From Candidatus Kaiserbacteria bacterium (lineage in GTDB: Bacteria > Patescibacteriota > Minisyncoccia > Phycocordibacterales > UBA2100): a stretch of DNA of 57,714 nt. Under the pieces are notes generated by a model, which worked only from the letters and a program-made list of their open reading frames with translations, was not told the origin of the DNA and did not search any database. Shown in pieces: positions 46,755 to 54,824 of the stretch. The DNA lies in assembly GCA_016217965.1 (NCBI GenBank), contig JACRFI010000015.1, positions 80,366-138,079 on the forward strand, given 5' to 3'. Made by a program: the position numbers and the translations under genes. The first letter of the stretch is position 1, and every line of letters begins with the position of its first letter.

Positions 46755-47813
46755 TCACGGCAGTGGCGCAAGGTTTTCCCCCTGCAACTCAAGCCCTAGC
46801 TTCAATAGATTTTGTTTGAATGCGTCTCGAGCTCCTTCAAAAGTACGCGTCCCGGCAAGAATTTCCCTCGTTAAGCGCCGAGATTCATCATTCAACTGCG
46901 AATGCACGTCAAGGTATTGATATGCCTCGATATCATCCCTAAGTGGCAACCCCTTCGCCCATGCATATACCTGGATCCAATGCGGCTCATTCAATACAAC
47001 AACCCCCCTCGCGACAAGGTTCGCGAGAACGTCGGCGAATTCCGAGGGAGTTTTCGCAAGATGCTTCCAGTCTTCAACGACTTTTGGGAAAAACTTTCTT
47101 ACATCTGCAATATTTTTTAGAAATGCCTGCTGCAAACTTCGAATGATGCGATTCAACAACGTTTCTCTGAGCTGAAAGTGCTTGTATTCCGCCGGATACT
47201 GCTCTCTTTCCTTTGCATCCCATTTCATCTTTTTCAACACCCAACGGAAACGTGACGTCACAACTCCATCTTCAATTTGAATGGTTTTCATTCCCATTTT
47301 TCTCAGTATGTATCCGATGCCATCCTGTTGCGCCAACACGAGATCAGGAGTGCTCGGCGTGAGGTAGAAATCAACCGCCTGTCGCACTCGTTCTTCTGGT
47401 ACGCCGGCGATACTGAAATACCGCGCCATATGTTCGAGTGTTCCTGCATCCTGGTGAGTGTGATAGATGGCAAGGCCCTCTGAGATATTTTTTCGATTTT
47501 CCTTCGTAAAAACCTCGCGCAATAGTTTCGCGTAGTCGATTTCTATCCCTGTCCTATCCCCCTCTCCCCCTGAATACCATCTTCCTTGGGATCGGGAGCC
47601 GATAAACACACCTCCGTATTCATTCTTCGCATCTTTTGCAGCGCGCTGCAGATCCAAAATTCCATCTCGCCATCCTTTGCCGTTTAACGATTCGAGGGCG
47701 CGCAACAACGTCGAGTGCAGTGATGCAAAAGTAAACGCCCCTGCGCCGCCAAGTATTCTCAAAAAATCTCGCCGATCCACATCCTGTACAGACGTATCAG
47801 TTTTTTCGTTCAC
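46755..47813 (-). CDS. Tat-exported protein with JAMM-like metal motif
   Basis: 352 aa. Twin-arginine signal DRRDFLRILGGAGAFTFA (R14, R15). The middle carries IYHTH (H118, H120) and, 33 residues later, PSTPDL (S154, D157). This resembles the HxH...SxxD core of JAB/MPN metalloproteases with a long insert, and a preceding NEYGGVFIGS is where a JAMM Glu would be. The C-terminal 180 residues are helical and unrecognised. Tat export implies cytoplasmic folding or cofactor loading. No tat genes are in the window. Operon partner of the spermidine-synthase-like gene. Confidence 0.65.
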   Translation of the reverse strand: MNEKTDTSVQDVDRRDFLRILGGAGAFTFASLHSTLLRALESLNGKGWRDGILDLQRAAKDAKNEYGGVFIGSRSQGRWYSGGEGDRTGIEIDYAKLLREVFTKENRKNISEGLAIYHTHQDAGTLEHMARYFSIAGVPEERVRQAVDFYLTPSTPDLVLAQQDGIGYILRKMGMKTIQIEDGVVTSRFRWVLKKMKWDAKEREQYPAEYKHFQLRETLLNRIIRSLQQAFLKNIADVRKFFPKVVEDWKHLAKTPSEFADVLANLVARGVVVLNEPHWIQVYAWAKGLPLRDDIEAYQYLDVHSQLNDESRRLTREILAGTRTFEGARDAFKQNLLKLGLELQGENLAPLP

Positions 47814-47845
47814 ACCAAAATCGTATCATGCAAATGTCCCAAATA

Positions 47846-47885
47846 AGTGAGCCGGCGATCTCGGGGGGTTGGATGCCGGCTCACT
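47846..47885. ncRNA. 11-bp stem-loop in divergent promoter region
   Basis: AGTGAGCCGGC (47846-47856) and GCCGGCTCACT (47875-47885) form a perfect 11-bp stem around an 18-nt G-rich loop. AGCCC/GGGCT follows at about 47900. The region lies between divergent genes starting at 47813 and 47988. It could be an operator, a small RNA or a leader structure. Confidence 0.4.
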
Positions 47886-47987
47886 AGTCGCTACCTCGGC
47901 AGCCCACGATGGAAGGGCTGAGGTTCACATTGCGATGCTACCGAAGGAGCAACTGGTAGAAGCATATCACCTCAGTATTACTCTGTC

Positions 47988-48677
47988 TTGGATGTTAGTA
48001 TATGCGGCATGGATGAGATGAAAACGCCTCGGTCAAAAACACCCACGGAAAGGATCATCGCTACGGCGCGATACGAGATGCGACACTTAACGCTGGAACA
48101 ACAGTTCGAGAAAATAATTGAAAGTAAGGAAGAAGAAACAAAAACCGCCTTTCCGGAGCTAACGCCTCACATTGAAGAAATATCAAATGAGCTCAGGAAA
48201 GGCACCTACGCAACGCATGAAGAGTTGTACAGTGCCTGCTACGCAAAAATCTTGAGTTTAATGCGCGGCGCCGGTATTTCAGAGGAGGAATATCATCAAC
48301 GTGTGGAAAATATCATGCCTGCGGGAATGCGCCGCATCGGTAAAATGCTGCACATCCGTCTGGATCAGGACAGCTCAGAGGTCGACATCGACTTTATTGG
48401 CATTTCTGACTCTCCACAGGGCGATTTAAGTAAACTGGCTGGCGCAGCACTTGCCTTTCGAGAGGATCTTAGAATTCTTGCGGATATGCTGCGAAGTGAC
48501 CCAGATTTTAAGAACATCAAAGCTATTTCGGCAACGTCCTCTATTCTATACGACCGGCCCGAGTTCGTAGTGCGAGCAGGTTTTAAGATTGTCGATAGAA
48601 ACGACGAATTTGAAGTCTCTAAAGCGATAATCTCCCGCGAAGATTTTTTGAAACAATTCCCTGAAAAGAAAGAGTGA
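47988..48677 (+). CDS. Hypothetical soluble helical protein
   Basis: 229 aa; ATGs at 48009 and 48018 are alternative starts that drop a cysteine-containing leader. The body is charged and helical (LTLEQQFEKIIESKEEETK, EELYSACYAKILSLMRGAG in pieces), with a beta segment (VDIDFIGISDS) and a helical end. No motif recognised. A rho-independent terminator follows. Confidence 0.55.
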   Translation: MDVSICGMDEMKTPRSKTPTERIIATARYEMRHLTLEQQFEKIIESKEEETKTAFPELTPHIEEISNELRKGTYATHEELYSACYAKILSLMRGAGISEEEYHQRVENIMPAGMRRIGKMLHIRLDQDSSEVDIDFIGISDSPQGDLSKLAGAALAFREDLRILADMLRSDPDFKNIKAISATSSILYDRPEFVVRAGFKIVDRNDEFEVSKAIISREDFLKQFPEKKE

Positions 48678-48692
48678 GGATGTTTGATCCCC

Positions 48693-48733
48693 AAAATGAA
48701 ACGAGACGAATCGCAGAGATTCGTCAGGTTTTT
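48693..48733 (+). terminator. Rho-independent terminator with repeated 5' flank
   Basis: GACGAATC-gcaga-GATTCGTC (48705-48725) followed by AGGTTTTT. The 16 nt just before and into the stem (AAAATGAAACGAGACG, 48693-48708) recur exactly at 50159-50174. Confidence 0.75.
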
Positions 48734-48857
48734 AAGTCGCACGCTCAGCCGTACTTGCCTACCGTTGGGAGCGGTTGGAGACATGGCTAAGCACGACCAA
48801 ACGTGCGACCTCAATGACGATAACAATCTAGCGAATAATTTCAAGCCCCGCTCCAAC

Positions 48858-50096
48858 TTATGCGGTGCCACTCTCATCTTCTGGACCTTCGTCACGAGAA
48901 TCATCCATCGCTTCTCCGTCACCGCTCTCCTCATCGCCATCTCGTAACCACTTCAACATCTCTCTGGCACGATTAACTCGGGATTTGATCGTCCCATCAG
49001 CTACACCCATCTTTCGCGCGGCTTCAGCATAACTGAACCCTTGCAATGCAACCAATTTCAATGCTTCTCGTTGCTCAGCCGGCAATAACTTCATATGCTC
49101 AAAGGTTTCTTTCAACTCCATCGCCGATTCCTGATTTCCGAAAGTGCCTGTGTTTAATATTGCCGTCTCTGCTGCCTCGCCTCCATAAGTTTTTCTGTGC
49201 GTTTGTATACGCAAGTCGCTGAGATTTGAGTTTCTTAGAATAGTAAATGCCCACGCTTCTAAATTTGTCCCTTCTTGGAATTGATCGCGCGCATTTAATG
49301 CTTTGAAAAAAGTAAGCTGCACAAGATTTTCAGACTCTGCGTAGTCATTATGCGTCAATTTCATTGCAAAACCGAATAATTTTGGTCGCAATCGCACTAA
49401 CCCATCCTCAAACGAGAGCACTTCCGTCGATCGCCGTCGAACTCGCTTTTCCACCGGTTTCGGCTCAAGTTTCTTCATGAGCTTGTTCCCAACAGCGCGC
49501 TGCCTTTCACCAATAACCGGCGTCGCCCACTCCATCTTTGTCTCGCTGCCTGATTCGGAATTCGCTTCCTTCTCAGCGTCATCTCCTTCTTGCTCCTCAG
49601 GCAGATCTTGCCGAGCATTATTACTCGGACTCAAAATTACGTCAGCAAGATGAAAAAAATTTTTGCTACCGGCATCCATATCACGGACACGTACAGCGAC
49701 CCGACGAATACCCTTATCTTTAAGAACCTTCACTATTGGGGAAGCATCGTCTTCAGCGAGGAAGGACCGGCGCAGTGTTCCCAAAAGCGCCATATGTTCT
49801 TGTCTTCGGTCTCCCGCCTGCTTAGCCACGGACATTGAGAGGATAATGCCTGGTTCCATTTTTCCATCAACCAACATGTCCAGAGGCAGAGCCTTCACTT
49901 CTCCCGCAACCCTTAAATCTTTCTCCATTCTCTTTGCCAATTTTGTAACTTGATCTCCAGCTTGTTTAGCAAAATTCGGATCAACAGCATAACTCTCGTA
50001 AAGAAGGGCATATGCTTCTCTCATCATTGCAATACTTACCTCTTTCTCATTTCGTGCTTCATTTCCGAACTTTGGACGCATCGCATTAAATGTCAT
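48858..50096 (-). CDS. Sigma-70-family (ECF-like) factor with large extra N-terminal domain
   Basis: 412 aa. Residues about 235-300 form sigma region 2 (LRPKLFGFAMKLTHNDYAESENLVQLTFFKAL in pieces GFAMKLTHNDYAESENLVQ) and AWAFTILRNSNLSDL. Residues about 345-392 form region 4 (LPAEQREALKLVALQGFSYAEAARKMGVADGTIKSRVNRAREML in pieces LPAEQREALKLVAL and MGVADGTIKSRVNRARE). The first 220 residues match no domain I know: a helical start, then a beta-rich part (KGIRRVAVRVRDMDAG) and an acidic linker. The C-terminus is acidic. It may be self-inhibited or sense a signal through the N-terminal part (inference). Confidence 0.85.
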   Translation of the reverse strand: MTFNAMRPKFGNEARNEKEVSIAMMREAYALLYESYAVDPNFAKQAGDQVTKLAKRMEKDLRVAGEVKALPLDMLVDGKMEPGIILSMSVAKQAGDRRQEHMALLGTLRRSFLAEDDASPIVKVLKDKGIRRVAVRVRDMDAGSKNFFHLADVILSPSNNARQDLPEEQEGDDAEKEANSESGSETKMEWATPVIGERQRAVGNKLMKKLEPKPVEKRVRRRSTEVLSFEDGLVRLRPKLFGFAMKLTHNDYAESENLVQLTFFKALNARDQFQEGTNLEAWAFTILRNSNLSDLRIQTHRKTYGGEAAETAILNTGTFGNQESAMELKETFEHMKLLPAEQREALKLVALQGFSYAEAARKMGVADGTIKSRVNRAREMLKWLRDGDEESGDGEAMDDSRDEGPEDESGTA

Positions 50097-50158
50097 GAAA
50101 TCACTCTATCATCAAAAACGAGACACAAACCACTGGATGCTAGAAAGTTATGTGCCCT

Positions 50159-50194
50159 AAAATGAAACGAGACGGGTCTTTGTGAGACTCGTCA
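50159..50194. repeat. Second copy of the 16-nt repeat with hairpin
   Basis: AAAATGAAACGAGACG followed by a stem GACGGGTCT-ttgtg-AGACTCGTC (one G-U). It differs in stem and loop sequence from the copy at 48693 but keeps the shape. AAACGA/TCGTTT may extend the stem. The two copies flank the sigma-factor gene as direct repeats. Confidence 0.65.
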
Positions 50195-50337
50195 TCGTTT
50201 GGGGCCGCTCCCGGCCACACCTACTACGAGGGTTGGGGGGCTGGTAAGCAGGCGTAACCAGGAGCAGCTGTAGCCACTCTATCACGAAACTGCCTCATTG
50301 CAGTTGACGCACTGCGCCGCTTGTAGCGCAACGCGGA

Positions 50338-50433
50338 ATTTCCACAATGGAAAATAAAACTGCGGCGTTGTCCACATGAATTCCCCATCGTTATCTACAG
50401 CCAATAAACAGACTTATACAAGAGTTATCCACG
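50338..50433 (+). other. Cluster of DnaA-box-like nonamers, candidate replication origin
   Basis: Same-strand nonamers ATTTCCACA (50338), TTGTCCACA (50368), TTATCTACA (50391), TTATACAAG (50414) and TTATCCACG (50425). Spacings are 30, 23, 23 and 11 bp, close to multiples of a helical turn. Consensus is TTATNCACA. An AT-rich stretch (CATTATTTCTTCAT) follows. dnaA is not in the window. Confidence 0.4.
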
Positions 50434-50598
50434 GAAATTCCATTATTTCTTCATGAGCCTCACATATTGAAAGCGCTACAGTTCATCTGTTGCGCTGGCG
50501 AGGGATGCAAATAAAGTCGTGCGCCTCTCTCTTCACGCAACACAAGCGTTGCGCTCGAACGCCCGACACAGTAATCAATGTGAACGGGTAAGCGTCTC

Positions 50599-50694
50599 TC
50601 GCGATTCCAAAACTGCTTCGTTCTTCTTTCGGGAAACAAGAAGGTCCTCTTTTCATGGGGGCGGATCGAAAGAAGCAGTTAAAAGATCGCGAGC
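50599..50694. ncRNA. Nested long stem, candidate structured RNA upstream of the TasA operon
   Basis: Outer stem CTCGCGAT/ATCGCGAG, then AACTGCTTC/GAAGCAGTT, then TTTCG/CGAAA: three collinear paired blocks over about 95 nt. An inner TTCTT/AAGAA hairpin lies within. The mutual nesting is hard to explain by chance. Either strand could be transcribed; the plus strand would make it a leader of the TasA operon. Confidence 0.55.
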
Positions 50695-50734
50695 TCGGCA
50701 AGGTCGGTTCGCCGAACGACGCATGAAATGTCAA

Positions 50735-50806
50735 AGTCAAGAACTTTGACGCTTTATGAGACCCCCCAGCGAGATAGCAATACATTGCATCTCACGGGGC
50801 AAGTTA
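50735..50806 (+). promoter_or_regulatory. Two leader hairpins before the first TasA gene
   Basis: GTCAAAGT-caaga-ACTTTGAC at about 50731-50752. Then CCCC-(GAGAT.GCAA-taca-TTGC.ATCTC)-GGGG at about 50762-50804. The second hairpin ends 25 nt before the start codon at 50829. Confidence 0.5.
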
Positions 50807-50828
50807 AAAGAAATAAATAATAAAAAAT

Positions 50829-51743
50829 ATGCAATTACTATCAGTACAAAGAATTCTTCTAAGCTTGGGGATGATCGTGTTTGTGGGAGCGGTCGCGGCG
50901 GGAGCCACGGGCGCATTTTTCAATGACACGGAAACGTCAACAGGCAACACATTCGCGGCTGGAGACATCGATCTTCAAATCGACAACGAAAGCTATGCAA
51001 TCGACTTCAATATTCCAGGATTTGTTGATCCTGATGGTTCTCTCGTAGCGAACCCAGGTAACTCATGGACAGCGACAGACCTAACAGATGAGAAGTTCTT
51101 CGACTTTTCTGATGTTAAACCAGGAGACTACGGAGAGGACACAATCTCCATCCACGTTGGCTCGAATGATGCATGGATGTGTGCAGCAGCGCGCGTCACA
51201 GTTGATTCCGACGAGACCTGCACAGAGCCAGAAAATGGTGCGGTAGACGGTGAAAATGCCGCATGTGTGCCGGAAGTTGATGGCACGAATGGTGATCTCG
51301 CAGATGTACTCAACTTCGCGTTCTGGGTAGACGATGGAGACAATGTGTTTGAACCAGGCACAGGAACAGGTGGTACACCAGAGACCATTTTCCTTGGTGG
51401 GCCGCTTAGCGGTCTCGGATCTCAAGGTCAGATCGCACTTGCAGATGCAAGCGGTGGTGCATTTGGCAGTGATCCAGTCCCAGGTGACGAAACAGTCTAT
51501 ATTGGCAAAATCTGGTGTGCGGGTACGTTGACACCTGGAGCTCTTGTTCAAGATGGCTCAGGCGACTTGATCAGTCCGATAACAGCCCAAGGCACAGGCT
51601 TCACTTGCGACGGATCGCTCGTAGACAACTCATCACAGACCGACAAGGTCGAGGGTGATATGGAGTTCTACGCGACACAGGCTCGCAATAATGACAGCTT
51701 CCAATGCGAGACTGATTACGATCCGACGTGGACCATCCAATAG
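50829..51743 (+). CDS. TasA/camelysin-like surface protein 1
   Basis: 304 aa. A SipW-type N-terminus: hydrophobic helix 9-27, then ATGAFFNDTETSTGNTFAAG and DIDLQIDN, as in TasA, camelysin and spore-coat TasA-like proteins that form extracellular fibres. Cleavage is expected around ATGA-FF. Four cysteines are placed as in its two paralogues (AWMC, KIWCAG, FTCDG, FQCE), suggesting two conserved disulfides; three extra cysteines are unique to it. First gene of a five-gene operon with the SipW peptidase. Confidence 0.85.
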   Translation: MQLLSVQRILLSLGMIVFVGAVAAGATGAFFNDTETSTGNTFAAGDIDLQIDNESYAIDFNIPGFVDPDGSLVANPGNSWTATDLTDEKFFDFSDVKPGDYGEDTISIHVGSNDAWMCAAARVTVDSDETCTEPENGAVDGENAACVPEVDGTNGDLADVLNFAFWVDDGDNVFEPGTGTGGTPETIFLGGPLSGLGSQGQIALADASGGAFGSDPVPGDETVYIGKIWCAGTLTPGALVQDGSGDLISPITAQGTGFTCDGSLVDNSSQTDKVEGDMEFYATQARNNDSFQCETDYDPTWTIQ

Positions 51744-51893
51744 TTCCATTACGAACTTGAACAAAGTTCGCGGATAGCTAGACCGAGCATTTCCCTTCCA
51801 AAAGGATGTGCTCGGGAAGCTGAACACGAAATTCAGCAAGGTCTTTATTAAAAAAATTAGCAAGTAATAAGGGGAACTGGCTAAAAAATTATT
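51744..51893 (+). other. Spacer with three successive hairpins between TasA-like genes 1 and 2
   Basis: CGAACTT-gaaca-AAGTTCG, then CGAGCA...TGCTCG with inner TCC/GGA, then GCTGAA-cacgaa-TTCAGC. A purine-rich AAGGGGA lies about 20 nt before the ATG. The hairpins could terminate part of the transcripts or protect mRNA ends, giving more of protein 1 than of the rest. Confidence 0.5.
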
Positions 51894-53123
51894 ATGCGAA
51901 GAATATTATTCGGACTGATAGTGATACTCGGAGCAGGTGGAGCAATCGCGACGGGAATGACCGGCGCATTCTTCTCTGACACCGAAACCTCAACCGGCAA
52001 CACATTTGCCGCGGGCGCGATTGATTTAAAGATTGATAACGACAGTTACTACAACGGTAATCGTTGTACATTCCTTGACGCGCAAGCCACGACGACGCCC
52101 GGATTCTACTGGCAGGGGCAATTCCCCTTCCCCGTTGTCGGCTCTGCCTGCGACACGAGTTTCCCTCTCTCCGATCTTGATGATGGACTTCTCTTCTTTA
52201 ATTTCCGCGACTTGAAGCCTGATGACGAGGGCGAAGACACCATATCCATCCACGTTCAGAACGATGCGTGGGCATGTATGGATTTGACACTTACATCGGA
52301 CGACGATGTCTCCACCACAGAGCCCGAAGGCCAAGTGGATGCAACGGACAATCCACTTGATACATGGGACGGCGAACTTGCCGACGCGCTCCAGTTCTTC
52401 TGGTGGGCAGACGACGGAGACAACGTGTACGAGACTGGTGAACAAGACCTCTCAGGAGGCATAAAGACGCTCACAGACCTTGCTACGACAACCGGCGCAT
52501 TCTCCATAACCCTCGCCGACTCTAATGGAAACGCGTGGGGTGGTGATGAACCGCTTCCTGCAAACGAGACAGTCTATATCGCGAAGGCGTGGTGCTTTGG
52601 CACGCTCACAACTCCTGGCCTCCCAGACGATGCTGACACAGGCCCGCAAGTACGTCCTGGCAGCGTGCTTTGCGACGGATCCGCACTTGGCAACGAAACG
52701 CAGACTGACATGGCGCAGGTAACGCTTGCGTTCCGCGCAGAACAGGCACGGAACAATCTTGACTTCCGATGCGAACCGCCTGACCAAAGAACCGGGACGC
52801 TGACGATTGATAAGGTGCTCCTCACTTCACATGGAGCAATTTCAGTTGGAGACTTCACGCTGCACATCGTTGGTCCGAACGGCGACCAAATTGTGACCGA
52901 CCAGGTGCCTGTACCAAACTTGCCGACTGGCTCATACACCGCATATGAACAGGTGACGGGCGATGTTGCTGGTAAAACATTCATCACTACCTTCAGCGGC
53001 GTCTGCACAAGCGGCGGTGGCACTCCGACGTCAACTCCGTTCAACTTAGATGCGAACGACAACGTGACGTGCACAATCCTGAACGACGAGATTGGTGACA
53101 ACGCTCCGCCAACCTTCAATTAA
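51894..53123 (+). CDS. TasA/camelysin-like surface protein 2 with C-terminal beta domain
   Basis: 409 aa. N-terminus GAFFSDTETSTGNTFAAGAIDLKID (pieces GAFFSDTETSTGNTF, AGAIDLKID), almost the same as protein 1. Shared cysteine sites AWACMD, KAWCFG, VLCDGSALGN and DFRCEP. From about 300 it adds a prealbumin/SpaA-like domain (GTLTIDKVLLTSHGA, GDFTLHIVGPNGD, LPTGSYTAYEQV, NVTCTILND), seen in cell-wall pilins and adhesins, often with isopeptide bonds. A fibre-tip or adhesin role is plausible. Confidence 0.83.
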   Translation: MRRILFGLIVILGAGGAIATGMTGAFFSDTETSTGNTFAAGAIDLKIDNDSYYNGNRCTFLDAQATTTPGFYWQGQFPFPVVGSACDTSFPLSDLDDGLLFFNFRDLKPDDEGEDTISIHVQNDAWACMDLTLTSDDDVSTTEPEGQVDATDNPLDTWDGELADALQFFWWADDGDNVYETGEQDLSGGIKTLTDLATTTGAFSITLADSNGNAWGGDEPLPANETVYIAKAWCFGTLTTPGLPDDADTGPQVRPGSVLCDGSALGNETQTDMAQVTLAFRAEQARNNLDFRCEPPDQRTGTLTIDKVLLTSHGAISVGDFTLHIVGPNGDQIVTDQVPVPNLPTGSYTAYEQVTGDVAGKTFITTFSGVCTSGGGTPTSTPFNLDANDNVTCTILNDEIGDNAPPTFN

Positions 53124-53132
53124 CTTCGACTG

Positions 53133-53186
53133 GCCCTGCCCCAGTTTTGAGAGATTTGCGTGCGCAAAAACTGGGGTCGGGCGAAT
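53133..53186 (+). terminator. 10-bp hairpin between TasA-like genes 2 and 3
   Basis: CCCCAGTTTT and AAAACTGGGG pair around an 18-nt loop (about 53140-53180). The upstream GTG start of gene 3 would lie inside this structure, favouring the ATG at 53196. Confidence 0.5.
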
Positions 53187-53195
53187 AAAATCCGC

Positions 53196-54191
53196 ATGCG
53201 CATTTCGACAAGCATTTACGTACGAGCAGCAGTCGCGACCTTGGTCGCGACTGCTGCAGTGCTTGCCTTTTATGCCCGTAGCATCGAGCCTGGCATCACG
53301 TTTGCAACGCATGGTGTGGATCTGAAGATAGACAGCGTTGCATATTACCTCGGCAATAAAGTATTGGGATCGTCGTGGGCGCTGAAGAACCTCGTGCCAG
53401 GCGTGGATAAATTCTGGAACTTCGACGACATCAAGCCAGGCGATTATGGATGCAACGTGATATCGCTGCATGTCAAAAATACGCACGCGTGGATGTGCCT
53501 CGATTTTAAGAATCTTTCAGAGAACGAGAACGGCGAGAACGAACCAGAAGGAAACGAGGATGCGACGCTAGGCGCAGACCTTGCCGATGGCACTGAATTC
53601 TTCGGCTGGATGGATGATGGAGACGGGAAATTCGAGCCGCCAAACGAAAAAGCGATTTTCGGAACTTCTACGCAAGCGGCTTCGTATGTGTTCGCAAGCA
53701 GCACGACGTACGCTATCGCCGATGCGCGCGGCAGCATGTGCCGCGCCTCGACGAAGCGGTACGTGGGGATGTGTTGGTGTGCGGGAGATTTGACCGTGCA
53801 GCCAAACGGAACATTTGCGTGCGACCCGACAGCACTCGGCAACGAGGCGCAGACAGATTCTTTTACCGTCGACGTACTGCTTCGCGCCGAAGCCGCGCTT
53901 TCGAAGCCCAACTTCCAATGCGGCGGCTACCCGCCCGTCACGCCGCCTTGCCCGAATTGCAATGGACCCATCAACATCACGGTGAATAACAACGGCTTCA
54001 TCAATTCCACCACTACCGCGAGTTCTAATACAGGGGGCAATACTGCAGGTGGCGGAGGCACAGTAAACACCGGCAATGCCTCTTCGAGCGCGACAAGTAC
54101 GAACACCAACAACACAACAGAGATCGGCCAAGGTGGCAGCGCGAATGATATCCGCGACTTCCTGAGAGAGCTTTTGAAACGCATCCGATAA
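53196..54191 (+). CDS. TasA/camelysin-like surface protein 3, divergent
   Basis: 331 aa from the ATG at 53196 (a GTG at 53160 is possible). The hydrophobic leader is present, but the FFNDTETSTGNTF motif is replaced by EPGITFATHGVDLKID. Conserved cysteines remain: AWMCLD, CWCAG, FACDPTALGN and NFQCGG. Then a CPNC pair, an Asn/Thr/Gly/Ser-rich stretch of about 60 residues and an amphipathic basic end (DIRDFLRELLKRIR). It might be an anchor or assembly subunit. Confidence 0.78.
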   Translation: MRISTSIYVRAAVATLVATAAVLAFYARSIEPGITFATHGVDLKIDSVAYYLGNKVLGSSWALKNLVPGVDKFWNFDDIKPGDYGCNVISLHVKNTHAWMCLDFKNLSENENGENEPEGNEDATLGADLADGTEFFGWMDDGDGKFEPPNEKAIFGTSTQAASYVFASSTTYAIADARGSMCRASTKRYVGMCWCAGDLTVQPNGTFACDPTALGNEAQTDSFTVDVLLRAEAALSKPNFQCGGYPPVTPPCPNCNGPINITVNNNGFINSTTTASSNTGGNTAGGGGTVNTGNASSSATSTNTNNTTEIGQGGSANDIRDFLRELLKRIR

Positions 54192-54197
54192 TCCACT

Positions 54198-54824
54198 ATG
54201 AAAATTCTAAATACAATTTTTTATGCCCTCTTCATAGTATTGCTTTTGGGAGTTGCTAGCCTTTTCCTCGCTTCCCTCTTGCCTATCCCTGGCAACGTCC
54301 AGATAAAAATAGTAAAGAGCGGTTCGATGGAGCCGGCGATAAAAACTGGCTCTGTTGTCGTCTTGAAACCTCAGGAATCATACAAAGTAGGCGATGTCAT
54401 TACATTTGGCGAGGACACCGGCACGCAAATACCCACGACGCACCGCATCATTGAAGTGCGGCAAGAAGGTTCACAGACCTTCTACATGACAAAGGGTGAT
54501 GCGAACGAGGATCCTGACAACGTGCAGATAGCAAAGAGCGAAGTGGAGGGGCGCGTGCTTTTCAACGTGCCGTATGCGGGATACGTACTGGATTTCGCAA
54601 AGCAACCTATCGGATTCACGCTGATGATAGGGCTTCCGGCGGCGATGATAATTCTTGACGAGCTGATGCGGATATTCCAGGAGGTGCGAAGAATACGGGG
54701 CGGGAGGCGCAGGAGGAAAAAAGAAAAAGGGAGCGCGCCCCTACTTCGCCAAAGCTTCGAAGGACAAGCGCCACATTCCCCTTCCCCAGGGTCCGTTCTG
54801 GATCTGCGAAATTCATATGAATGA
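54198..54824 (+). CDS. sipW: SipW-type signal peptidase I
   Basis: 208 aa. N-terminal membrane helix (7-27), catalytic Ser in KSGSMEPAIKTGSVV (S43), DVITF strand, and His82 in TTHRIIE instead of the Lys of classical SPase I: this is the ER/SipW type. GDANEDPDN is the last conserved box. A second membrane helix (about 133-153) and a basic tail follow. It should process the TasA-like proteins encoded on either side. Starts 6 nt after gene 3 and overlaps the next gene by 8 nt. Confidence 0.93.
   Translation: MKILNTIFYALFIVLLLGVASLFLASLLPIPGNVQIKIVKSGSMEPAIKTGSVVVLKPQESYKVGDVITFGEDTGTQIPTTHRIIEVRQEGSQTFYMTKGDANEDPDNVQIAKSEVEGRVLFNVPYAGYVLDFAKQPIGFTLMIGLPAAMIILDELMRIFQEVRRIRGGRRRRKKEKGSAPLLRQSFEGQAPHSPSPGSVLDLRNSYE

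Larger units (their letters stand above)
50097..50828. other. 732-bp gene-free region: repeats, DnaA-box cluster, structured leader
   Basis: No coding frame here is convincing. From left to right it contains a copy of the AAAATGAAACGAGACG hairpin element (50159-50196), G-rich sequence, a cluster of DnaA-box-like nonamers (50338-50433), and then a strongly structured stretch (50595-50806) leading into the TasA operon. Confidence 0.7.

Noticed and set aside
48684-48947. 87-codon plus-strand frame after the 229-aa gene
   Set aside because: It runs through a terminator hairpin and the 3' end of the sigma-factor gene and has no ribosome-binding site.
50519-50749. 76-codon plus-strand frame, and a 100-codon minus-strand frame over the same stretch
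   Set aside because: Arg/Ser/Cys-rich translations without domain or start signals; the stretch is better explained by nested RNA stems.
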